Source of the DNA: Spirochaetaceae bacterium
GTDB lineage: Bacteria > Spirochaetota > Spirochaetia > Treponematales > Breznakiellaceae
Direction of reading: 5' to 3'
Assembly: GCA_031265025.1 (NCBI GenBank)
Contig: JAISDF010000009.1
Span: forward strand, 1 to 13,411
DNA length: 13,411 nt
The notes beneath the pieces were generated by a model that had not been told where the DNA came from, made no database searches, and saw only the letters and a program-made list of their open reading frames with translations. Positions 5,376-11,971 of this stretch are shown in pieces. Within the stretch, counting starts at the first letter, position 1. The number at the start of each line of letters is the position of its first letter. A program made the position numbers and the translations under genes.

Positions 5376-7361
5376 ACGGAGTTCGGGATTGACCGGATCT
5401 TCTCCTGTTGGGCGGGCCGTTCCCGTTTCGTCCTCAGCCCGGAGAAACACCTCGTCGCCTGTGGAAATAAGGTCAAAGAAGCCGCTCCTGCTGAGCGTGC
5501 CTGAGGTGATTTCATCCCCTATATTTTCAATTACCAGAGTACCCAGGAGATCTTCAGGATAATAGCGTATCCCTATGCCCTCGTTGAGAAGCCCCGCCCT
5601 GCCTTTTTTTATGATCTCGTATACGCCGCCGCCGGTAAGACCGTCGGCCTTGCCCTTGTCAATAAGGGCCTGGGAACCCCTGCGGCGTATCAGTTCAGCC
5701 CTGAACGGCAGTGATGCCGAAAGCTGCTCCACGATATTTCTTGACGCGTTTCTGAGCCGGTCAGGTCCGGTTCTGAAGGCGTAAAAGGACGCCGCCCGGG
5801 ACCCTGTCCGGCCGACAAAAAGTTCCCCCCTGATGGACAGATCCCTTTCGTTTTCGGAAACGCTGACAATAAGGAAATAATCCGCCCCCTCTTCCCTGGC
5901 GCTCCTGAATGCCTGGGAATAGCTTGTCTGGCGGAGTTCCAGATCAAGGGGAAGTATGTTCCGGTCATGGACCAGTATATCCCTGATATACGCCGACCCC
6001 ACGGAACCGGCGTCAGGGTGATAAAAGGCGGACTGGGAGGCCAGGGAAAAAACGGCTACCTTCCAGTGCCGGGCGGCAAGTTCCACAGGATCAACGGCCC
6101 ACTGGCGGAATATGGCGTCGGAAAGCAGGGAATCATAGGTTTCGACAGCGTCGTTTATTGTACGGTTGGCAAGACCCAGGTTCTGGAGGAAGCGTAGTTC
6201 GTCCACATAACGGGAAGGATAGCCCTGGATGCGGAGCAGTTCGGCGTATTCCCCCCGGTCAGGGGCATAGGGGTACATGCGGAGGCCCCGGCGGTATTCA
6301 AAGAGGGCCTGGTCAAGAAGGTTTTCCCTCCTGTAGTCCCTGGCCCGGTTAAAATGCCACTGGGCCCAGCGGCCCCTCTGACTGTCCTCAAGGCTTGTAT
6401 GGGCTATGACCAGGTCTTCCAGGGCCACCCGCACAAATTCATCCTCGGAATCTATGCCGAGCGCCGCCTGGAGTATGGCTATGGCGTCAGGGTATCTGCC
6501 CATGCGCATATAGGACATTCCCTTGAGGTACCACGCCGAAACATTCTGCCTGTCCGAGGCGATGATTTCGTCGGCAAGCCTGGCCGCTTCCTGGTACTGA
6601 CCGGAGCGGTAACGGAGGCTGGCCAGGAGGGAGCGGGCCGGAGCGAAACCCGGCCTGAGGCTGAGGGCTTTTTCGGCGTAGCGTATGGCGCCGGGCAGCA
6701 GGTCCGAAGCCGCGTCAAGATAGGCTGCGTAGTAATGCACCCGGTAATCATCAGGATGCTGGTTGACCGCCCTGGCGATATAAGCACGGGCATTCTCAGC
6801 GTCCCCCATGGAGCCGAGTACCAGGGCCAGCGAAATGAGCACCCGCCTGTCATCAGGATAACGGCGGGCAGCCTCACGGTAACGCCGCACCGCGTCGCCG
6901 GTATGACCCCTGGCTATATCCAGTTCGGCGGCGGCAAAAAGGGCTTCCCTGTTGTACGGCTCCCTGGCAAGAACCTCGCCTATTATCGAAGCGGCCGCGT
7001 CAAGATGCCCAAGGGCTATAAGGGTAAAGGCCTCAAGGTTCGCGATATCGGAACGGCCCCTGGCAAGAAGCCGGGCCTGGCGCGTCCAGCTCAGGGCCTG
7101 ATCGTATTCCCCAAGCTCATAATATGATTCGGCAAGGGACGCGGCGGCCCCGGCATGGGCGGGGTTGATTCTTAAAACTTCCTGAAAGGCCTCGGCCGCG
7201 GCATACCAGTCCTCGTTGAGCATGGCGCTCTGTCCCTGTTCATACAGGGAAGCGGCGCTCCTTCCGCTCTGGGCAAAGGGCCGCAGGACAAGAAACAACA
7301 GGAAAAATATGAGTACAATCTTTTTAACGCCGCGCCCTGAAAGGCCATTCCGGTATTTCAT
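5352..7361 (-). CDS. Large exported TPR-repeat protein with unassigned C-terminal domain
   Basis: A 669-residue protein. A basic start (K13, K14) and a strongly hydrophobic segment (15-26) ending in RPFAQS indicate a signal peptide with cleavage near residue 30. Residues about 36-310 hold a run of roughly eight tetratricopeptide repeats (for example DWYAAAEAFQEVLRINPAH, GQYQEAARLADEIIASD, GRYPDAIAILQAALGIDSE), with further TPR-like helices at 335-362. TPRs mediate protein-protein contacts. A beta/alpha region follows (about 432-550, with WKVAVFSLAS and GADYFLIVSVSENE), loosely like the CsgG/TolB-N or FlgT style, then a small beta domain (about 555-640, ALIDKGKADGLTGGGVYEI) resembling SH3-like modules that bind cell wall or partners. 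It is probably a periplasmic scaffold. An AAAGGGG ribosome-binding site precedes the ATG by 7 bases. It is last in the phoH operon, 48 bases after tlyC, and overlaps the convergent gene by 24 bases. Confidence 0.85.
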   Translation of the reverse strand: MKYRNGLSGRGVKKIVLIFFLLFLVLRPFAQSGRSAASLYEQGQSAMLNEDWYAAAEAFQEVLRINPAHAGAAASLAESYYELGEYDQALSWTRQARLLARGRSDIANLEAFTLIALGHLDAAASIIGEVLAREPYNREALFAAAELDIARGHTGDAVRRYREAARRYPDDRRVLISLALVLGSMGDAENARAYIARAVNQHPDDYRVHYYAAYLDAASDLLPGAIRYAEKALSLRPGFAPARSLLASLRYRSGQYQEAARLADEIIASDRQNVSAWYLKGMSYMRMGRYPDAIAILQAALGIDSEDEFVRVALEDLVIAHTSLEDSQRGRWAQWHFNRARDYRRENLLDQALFEYRRGLRMYPYAPDRGEYAELLRIQGYPSRYVDELRFLQNLGLANRTINDAVETYDSLLSDAIFRQWAVDPVELAARHWKVAVFSLASQSAFYHPDAGSVGSAYIRDILVHDRNILPLDLELRQTSYSQAFRSAREEGADYFLIVSVSENERDLSIRGELFVGRTGSRAASFYAFRTGPDRLRNASRNIVEQLSASLPFRAELIRRRGSQALIDKGKADGLTGGGVYEIIKKGRAGLLNEGIGIRYYPEDLLGTLVIENIGDEITSGTLSRSGFFDLISTGDEVFLRAEDETGTARPTGEDPVNPELRSLLRSIR

Positions 7362-7409
7362 TGGACCGCCCCTTTACAGTAAATCCTGAACACGGGAAAC
7401 GCCCGCCAT

Positions 7410-8180
7410 TCAGGAACGGGATTGCTGATTCAGCACCACCTTAACGGTGTTTATTTTATGACCGTCCACGTCCTGGATGATAAAATCGTTTCCCTCAAAA
7501 GCAACTTTCTCGTATTTTACCGGTATTTTGCCGAAAAGATCAAATACAAAGCCTCCAAGGGTGTCGAATTCGTCTACCGGAAGTTTGACGCCAAGCTCAT
7601 CGGAAAGGTCCTCAAGGTTTACCCTGGCATCACAAAGATAGCTTCCCTGGCCGAGCTTCAATATATCTTCCCGTTCATTGTCAAACTCGTCCTGTATGTC
7701 CCCGACTATTTCCTCAATGATATCTTCCATACAGACTATGCCCGATACGCCGCCGTATTCGTCTACCACTACCGCTATATGCACCCTGCGGCGGCGCAGT
7801 TCCCGCAGAAGGTCGTCGATATGCTTGGAGCCGGGAACAAAGAAGGGCTTTTTAAGGAGCTTCTCTATGAGCAGTTCTTCCTTCTGGACCAGGGTACGGA
7901 GTATGTCCTTTACATAGAGTACGCCGATGACATTGTCTATGGTTTCCCGGTATACGGGAAAGCGCGAATGGCCGCTCCCGGAAATACGCTCCAGTATCTC
8001 GCCGGGGCCGGCTTCAACGGACAGAAAGACCGTATCAATACGGGAGACCATCACTTCCTTGACCGTGGTTTCGGAAAGTTCCACCACGCCCCGTATCATT
8101 TCCTTTTGGTCGGATTCAAGGCCCCGGTAGCCCTTCTTCCCTTTTTTCAGCAATTCAGAAAAAAACAAAGGTGTTTTCAT
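7410..8180 (-). CDS. tlyC: CBS-pair and CorC/HlyC domain protein (TlyC/CorC/YbeX family)
   Basis: A 256-residue soluble protein. A short N-terminal helical part is followed by a CBS pair: CBS1 about 40-95 (VKEVMVSRIDTVFLS, HSRFPVYRETIDNVIGVLYVKDIL) and CBS2 about 110-160 (VHIAVVVDEYGGVSGIVCMEDIIEEIVGDI), then a CorC_HlyC domain about 175-250 (DELGVKLPVDEFDTLGGFVF). CBS pairs bind adenosine nucleotides. Members have been called haemolysin C in spirochaetes and CorC/YbeX in enterics, with proposed roles in magnesium/cobalt handling and ribosome maturation; haemolysis is not shown for most. There is no DUF21 membrane domain, so it is the short cytosolic form. Its ATG overlaps the ybeY stop as ATGA, matching the ybeZ-ybeY-ybeX order known from Escherichia. 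It ends in TGA. Confidence 0.92.
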   Translation of the reverse strand: MKTPLFFSELLKKGKKGYRGLESDQKEMIRGVVELSETTVKEVMVSRIDTVFLSVEAGPGEILERISGSGHSRFPVYRETIDNVIGVLYVKDILRTLVQKEELLIEKLLKKPFFVPGSKHIDDLLRELRRRRVHIAVVVDEYGGVSGIVCMEDIIEEIVGDIQDEFDNEREDILKLGQGSYLCDARVNLEDLSDELGVKLPVDEFDTLGGFVFDLFGKIPVKYEKVAFEGNDFIIQDVDGHKINTVKVVLNQQSRS

Positions 8181-8632
8181 GGCAGTATGCGCTCCCCGTC
8201 AAGTTCAGAGAGTATGGTTTCCTGCAGGTCAAGCATAGGCTCCTCCGCGCCGTTTCCCCTGTGGTCCATGCCGTCAAGGTGCAGAATACCGTGGACCACA
8301 AGGCGGCGCAATTCCTCGTCTTCGCTTACATTGAAATACGAGGCATTTTCGCTGAGGCCGGGAAGGGAAATGACCACATCGCCGGGAAGAAAACGTTCCT
8401 CCCCGCCGGCCCTGTATGTTTCGCCCAGCTCAAAGGAAAGCACATCGGTGGGTTCAGGGAGGCCCCGGTAGCGCCTGTTAAGTTCCTCCATGGTTTTTCC
8501 GTCGCAGAGCAGCACCGAAAGGTCCCATTGTTTTACTTCCAGCCGCTTGAGCACCCTGAGGGCAAAGGCCTCAAGCCGGCCGGACCAGAGAGGCAGGGGG
8601 AGCCCTTCGGAGCGCACCTCGACCCTGTTCAT
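8177..8632 (-). CDS. ybeY: Endoribonuclease YbeY (rRNA maturation factor)
   Basis: YbeY is a zinc-dependent single-strand endoribonuclease used in 16S rRNA 3'-end maturation and ribosome quality control. The 151-residue length is typical. The zinc-binding motif H-x3-H-x5-H is present as HGILHLDGMDH (H114, H118, H124), and two other family hallmarks are seen: PTDVLSFE (61-68) and GDVVIS (84-89). The start codon overlaps the pgpH stop by one base (TGATG) and has a strong AAGGAG six bases upstream (8644-8639), so expression can be both coupled and independently efficient. The gene stands between pgpH and tlyC, the conserved neighbourhood of this family. Confidence 0.96.
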   Translation of the reverse strand: MNRVEVRSEGLPLPLWSGRLEAFALRVLKRLEVKQWDLSVLLCDGKTMEELNRRYRGLPEPTDVLSFELGETYRAGGEERFLPGDVVISLPGLSENASYFNVSEDEELRRLVVHGILHLDGMDHRGNGAEEPMLDLQETILSELDGERILP

Positions 8633-10890
8633 CAGGTACTCCTTTCCGTTCCGGCGTGACTCCGGGAAACGACGCCGGGAAGGGGAACTTCCTTGTTCAG
8701 CTTGGGATATTCAATCCGTGAATGATAGTGCCCGGCAAGAACCCTGATAAAGGCCATCTTGATAGTCTCCAGGTCGCGGAAGGTCAGATCAGACTGGGAA
8801 AGCTGGTCGTTTTCAAGTTTGGACATGAAGAGTTCCTGTATGAATTTTTCAAGCCGCGTTACGGTCGGTTTTTTCAGGGTGCGCACGGCGGCTTCCACTA
8901 TGTCGGCGAGCATGACCACGGCCGATTCCCGCGAGCGGGGCGGGTTTCCCGGATAGGTGAAGTCTTCGATATTAACCTGGGATTCCCGTTTCAGCGCTTC
9001 ATTGTAAAACCAGCTAATCACCGAATTACCGTGGTGTTCCCTGATAATATCAATTACCTCCCGGGGAAGCGCCATGCTCCGGGCCTTTTCTACCCCTATC
9101 TTTACATGGCTGCGTATAACGGTGGCGGAAAGCCTTGGGGCAAGTTCCACATGCTTGTTGTATGCGGCCTGGTTCTCGATAAAGTAATCGCTCTGGTCCA
9201 TCTTGCCTATGTCGTGGTAATAGGCCCCCACCCTGGCAAGAAGGGCGTTGGCCCCTATGTCCTGGCAGGCCGATTCGGCGAGATTGGCCACCATCACCGA
9301 ATGGCTGTAGGTCCCCGGCGCGACGGTAAGAAGGCGTTTGAGCACCGGCGAATTGAGATCCGAAAGTTCAATGAGCCTGAATACCGTAGCGGTATTGAGC
9401 AGTTGTTCCAGGGGAGGAAGAAAACCCATGACGAGCATGCCCTGGATAAGGCCGTTAAGAGCGGCCCAGAGCAGTATGCCGGGGAACTCAAGGAGGGGCG
9501 CCTGTCCGGCAAGGAGCAGGGCTGTCATGGCCACCGTGTTCGCCGCGGCAATGAAGAAACCCGCCTTGAACAGGTCCATGCGGCGTTCCACGCCCTGAAT
9601 GATGAAAACCGCGGAAAATCCCGATGCCAGGGCAAAGACAAAGGCCTGGCCGTCAAAAGAACCGGTAACAAAGGCGGCAAGGGGAAGAAGCATCGTCAGG
9701 GCCAGCGCCGCGTGGGTACCTATGAGGATGGCCGGAAGCATCACGGCCAGGGCCGTGGGGAAAAAAAGCGACGCCGGATGATAGGGGAACTGCACCGCGG
9801 CAACCGCGATGAATACCGCGCCGGTGCTATAGGCGGCGGCGAGTATGGCGATGAGGTACAGCTCGCTTACATTAAGCTGCCTGCCGAAATTCCTCGGACA
9901 GAAAAAGAATACGCACAGACAGGCGACGGCGGCCAGGGCGATAAAATAACCTATTGAACGGCCCAGGTTATTTTTCATCATTACGGTGTCAAGCACATTG
10001 AGCTTTACCATATCCTGGGCGCTTATGATAAAACCTTCCCGGACAATGTGTTCGCCCTTCTCTATCACGGCGCTGACCGGCTCCACCAGGGAACGCAGTT
10101 CGTTAATTTTTTCCGCCGTATCCCCGGCTGAGAAAAACACGTTTTCGGCGATAAAAGGTTTGATGAGTTCTGGGGCCATGGAAACAAAGGCCGACGTATA
10201 GGAACCTCCGGCGATAAGCGCGGCAAGCTGTTCCGTTATGGCGGCGGCGGTAGCGATGTTGTCATAGCGGACCCGTTCCCGGATAACCTCGTCGTTGTTT
10301 TCGTAGATGACTTCGGCCTCAGCGGCGTTGTAAAGCTCAAGCCCGGTACGGGGCAGGGCAAAAATCCCCCGCTCAAGAATATGGGCCAGCACAGCTCCGC
10401 CGTCTTCCAGGAGCTTTTCCCGCAGGGGGTCCCGGAACAGCGCGTTCAGTGTTTCCGGGGCGAAGGCTCCGGGGTATTCACGCCGCACGGCCTCCTGATA
10501 GGCGCCGGCGGCGTCGCCCCTGAGAAAGATGTCCGTTGATATATCCACGAAGCGGCCGTATGAGGAAAGCATCAGGGCCGTATCTTCCCGGGAGTACCTG
10601 AAAACCGCCGGAACGCCGCGCTCGGCGTCTTCGATTTTACGTTTTGTGGCTTCTTCGTCGGTATAGTACATGGTCTTTTCGGCGATGATGTCCCTGGGGG
10701 CTACCCTTCCCGCCTCAAAATCATGGAGCCGGGATTCCACGAGGGACCTCTCGCCTATGCCGCTGCAGACCACAAAGGCCGGGAGGGCAAAGGCCCCCAG
10801 AAAGGCGATCAGGGTTTCTTTTCGGGGTTTTGAAAATCCGAAGAATTTAAGAAATATGTCCTTCTTCGGACTATCAGGGTCTTTCTTCAT
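8632..10890 (-). CDS. pgpH: 7TM receptor with HD hydrolase domain (PgpH/YqfF family, probable c-di-AMP phosphodiesterase)
   Basis: A 752-residue membrane protein with the family layout: cytosolic N-terminus, one membrane segment (about 27-43), a large extracytoplasmic 7TMR-HDED domain (about 45-305), seven membrane segments (about 311-492), then a cytosolic HD domain. HD residues visible: H530 in GTYSHSVMVANLAE, H559-D560 in ARVGAYYHDIGK, H619-H620 in IREHHGNS, and D663 in LADIVEAAVR; all catalytic positions appear intact. PgpH of Listeria hydrolyses cyclic-di-AMP to pApA, controlling osmotic and wall physiology; the same substrate here is inference. AAGGG lies 7-8 bases upstream of the ATG. 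The ATG overlaps the phoH stop by one base (TAATG), and the TGA overlaps the ybeY start. The order phoH-pgpH-ybeY is the same as phoH-yqfF-yqfG in Bacillus. Confidence 0.93.
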   Translation of the reverse strand: MKKDPDSPKKDIFLKFFGFSKPRKETLIAFLGAFALPAFVVCSGIGERSLVESRLHDFEAGRVAPRDIIAEKTMYYTDEEATKRKIEDAERGVPAVFRYSREDTALMLSSYGRFVDISTDIFLRGDAAGAYQEAVRREYPGAFAPETLNALFRDPLREKLLEDGGAVLAHILERGIFALPRTGLELYNAAEAEVIYENNDEVIRERVRYDNIATAAAITEQLAALIAGGSYTSAFVSMAPELIKPFIAENVFFSAGDTAEKINELRSLVEPVSAVIEKGEHIVREGFIISAQDMVKLNVLDTVMMKNNLGRSIGYFIALAAVACLCVFFFCPRNFGRQLNVSELYLIAILAAAYSTGAVFIAVAAVQFPYHPASLFFPTALAVMLPAILIGTHAALALTMLLPLAAFVTGSFDGQAFVFALASGFSAVFIIQGVERRMDLFKAGFFIAAANTVAMTALLLAGQAPLLEFPGILLWAALNGLIQGMLVMGFLPPLEQLLNTATVFRLIELSDLNSPVLKRLLTVAPGTYSHSVMVANLAESACQDIGANALLARVGAYYHDIGKMDQSDYFIENQAAYNKHVELAPRLSATVIRSHVKIGVEKARSMALPREVIDIIREHHGNSVISWFYNEALKRESQVNIEDFTYPGNPPRSRESAVVMLADIVEAAVRTLKKPTVTRLEKFIQELFMSKLENDQLSQSDLTFRDLETIKMAFIRVLAGHYHSRIEYPKLNKEVPLPGVVSRSHAGTERST

Positions 10891-11873
10891 TATATATCCC
10901 TTTGGGTCTGGCCTGGCATTGATTCGCCCGCCGCCTCGGCATAAGCCCGGATGATTTTTTTTATCAGGGGGTTCCTCACCACATCGGCGGTTGAGAGGCA
11001 GGAAAAGTGAACGCCTTCTACCGTATTGAGTATGGAGACCGCGTGGAGCAGTCCCGAATCAATATGCCGGGGAAGGTCTATCTGGGTGGCGTCTCCGGTA
11101 ACGACCGCCCTCGCGCCCTCGCCTATGCGGGTGAGGACCATCTTCATCGGTTCCCTGGTGGTATTCTGCGCCTCGTCCAGTATGACCATGCAGTCGTTGA
11201 GACTTCTCCCCCGCATATAGGCCAGGGGGGCGATTTCCATAGTTCCGGTTTCTTCCATGCGGCGTATTACCTCGTAGGGAACAAGGGCTTCCATGGCGTC
11301 ATACAGGGGCCTTAAGTAGGGGCTTATTTTTTGCGCGAGGTCGCCGGGAAGATAGCCGAGGCTTTCTCCGGCCTCCACAACGGGCCTTGTAAGCACCAGC
11401 TTGCGGAGCTTTTTGGAAAGCACGAGGCGCAGGGCTTCGGCGATGGCAAGATAGGTTTTTCCGGTTCCGGCGGGTCCTACGCAGAAACAAATATCACAGC
11501 TCCGCATACCCCTGATATACGCGGCCTGGTTGAGGCTCCGGGGAAACACCCTGCCAAACCCGTGGGGAATGTATATCATCGCTTCCCGCAGGGGGTCCTC
11601 TTCCCCGTCCTCTCCGGCGGTCTTTGCCAGGGCTTTAACAAAATCGGGAGAAGGACTTTCCCCCTGTTCAACCGAGTTAATCAGCCTTTCCATCATAACC
11701 CTGAAACGCCGGGAACCTGACGCGTCAAGGCCTTCCATGCGCAGTTGGTTGCCCCTGGTGGCGATTCTGCCTCCCAGGGAATGTTCGATGACCCGGAGAT
11801 TTCCGTCATTGGCCCCGCAGACGGCGGAAAGTATCTTCTGATCATCCAGTACGATAGTTATGCTTTCGTCCAA
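10890..11873 (-). CDS. phoH: PhoH-like ATPase (YbeZ family)
   Basis: PhoH/YbeZ proteins are P-loop NTPases of the helicase-like type and partners of YbeY in RNA metabolism. The 327-residue product has a Walker A motif GPAGTGKT (133-140), Walker B MVILDEAQNTT (229-239), the family stretch TRPVVEAGESLGYLPGDL (162-179) and the sensor-like VVTGDATQIDLPR (257-269). The N-terminal about 100 residues form the small KH-like part typical of YbeZ. The start is a TTG (11873-11871), chosen because GAGG (11882-11879) lies five bases upstream and no ATG in this frame is better placed. It is the first gene of the phoH-pgpH-ybeY-tlyC-TPR operon and ends in TAA overlapping the pgpH ATG by one base. Confidence 0.95.
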   Translation of the reverse strand: MDESITIVLDDQKILSAVCGANDGNLRVIEHSLGGRIATRGNQLRMEGLDASGSRRFRVMMERLINSVEQGESPSPDFVKALAKTAGEDGEEDPLREAMIYIPHGFGRVFPRSLNQAAYIRGMRSCDICFCVGPAGTGKTYLAIAEALRLVLSKKLRKLVLTRPVVEAGESLGYLPGDLAQKISPYLRPLYDAMEALVPYEVIRRMEETGTMEIAPLAYMRGRSLNDCMVILDEAQNTTREPMKMVLTRIGEGARAVVTGDATQIDLPRHIDSGLLHAVSILNTVEGVHFSCLSTADVVRNPLIKKIIRAYAEAAGESMPGQTQRDI

Positions 11874-11924
11874 AAAAACCTCAAACCCGTGGATTCCCGA
11901 AACCGGAAATCGGGGATTTTTAAA

Positions 11925-11954
11925 AGTCTAAAGCCCCTGTAATCAGGTAGTCAA
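11925..11954 (-). promoter_or_regulatory. Candidate promoter of the phoH operon
   Basis: On the minus strand TTGACT (11954-11949), an 18-base spacer, then TAGACT (11930-11925). Transcription would begin near 11918, leaving a leader of about 45 bases before the TTG start of phoH. It fills most of the 97-base gap between the beta-strand-rich protein gene and phoH; no other control site is evident there. By-eye match only. Confidence 0.4.
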
Positions 11955-11971
11955 TAGGGCGCAATGCCCTA
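11955..11971 (-). terminator. Short hairpin at the stop codon of the upstream gene, possible weak terminator
   Basis: On the minus strand TAGGGC, a five-base loop ATTGC, then GCCCTA: a perfect six-base-pair stem that begins with the stop codon TAG itself. It is not followed by a T-run (TTGACT follows, which is the candidate -35 of the next gene), so intrinsic termination is doubtful; it could protect the 3' end or do nothing. Confidence 0.25.

Noticed and set aside
5376..5445. Possible terminator hairpin for the plus-strand gene (CGGGCCGTTCCCG, then TTTCGT)
   Set aside because: A four-base-pair stem without a proper T-run, inside the coding region of the convergent gene; consistent with chance in GC-rich DNA.
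7374..7409. Eleven-codon minus-strand frame (ATG at 7409) between tlyC and the TPR gene, as a possible leader peptide
   Set aside because: No codon bias, regulatory codon run or attenuator structure; such a frame is expected by chance right after TGA.
7422..8471. Long plus-strand reading frame opposite tlyC and ybeY, 349 codons
   Set aside because: Antisense to two conserved genes with intact motifs; no ribosome-binding site or family resemblance seen.
8722..9957. Long plus-strand reading frame opposite pgpH, 411 codons
   Set aside because: It is antisense to a well-supported membrane protein; the translated product is rich in Gly, Arg, His and Lys with no recognisable motif, as expected of a shadow frame in GC-rich DNA.
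11898..11920. Imperfect inverted repeat (CCCGA...TCGGG type) before phoH as an operator or riboswitch
   Set aside because: Only five paired bases with a nine-base loop and no T-run; too weak to call.
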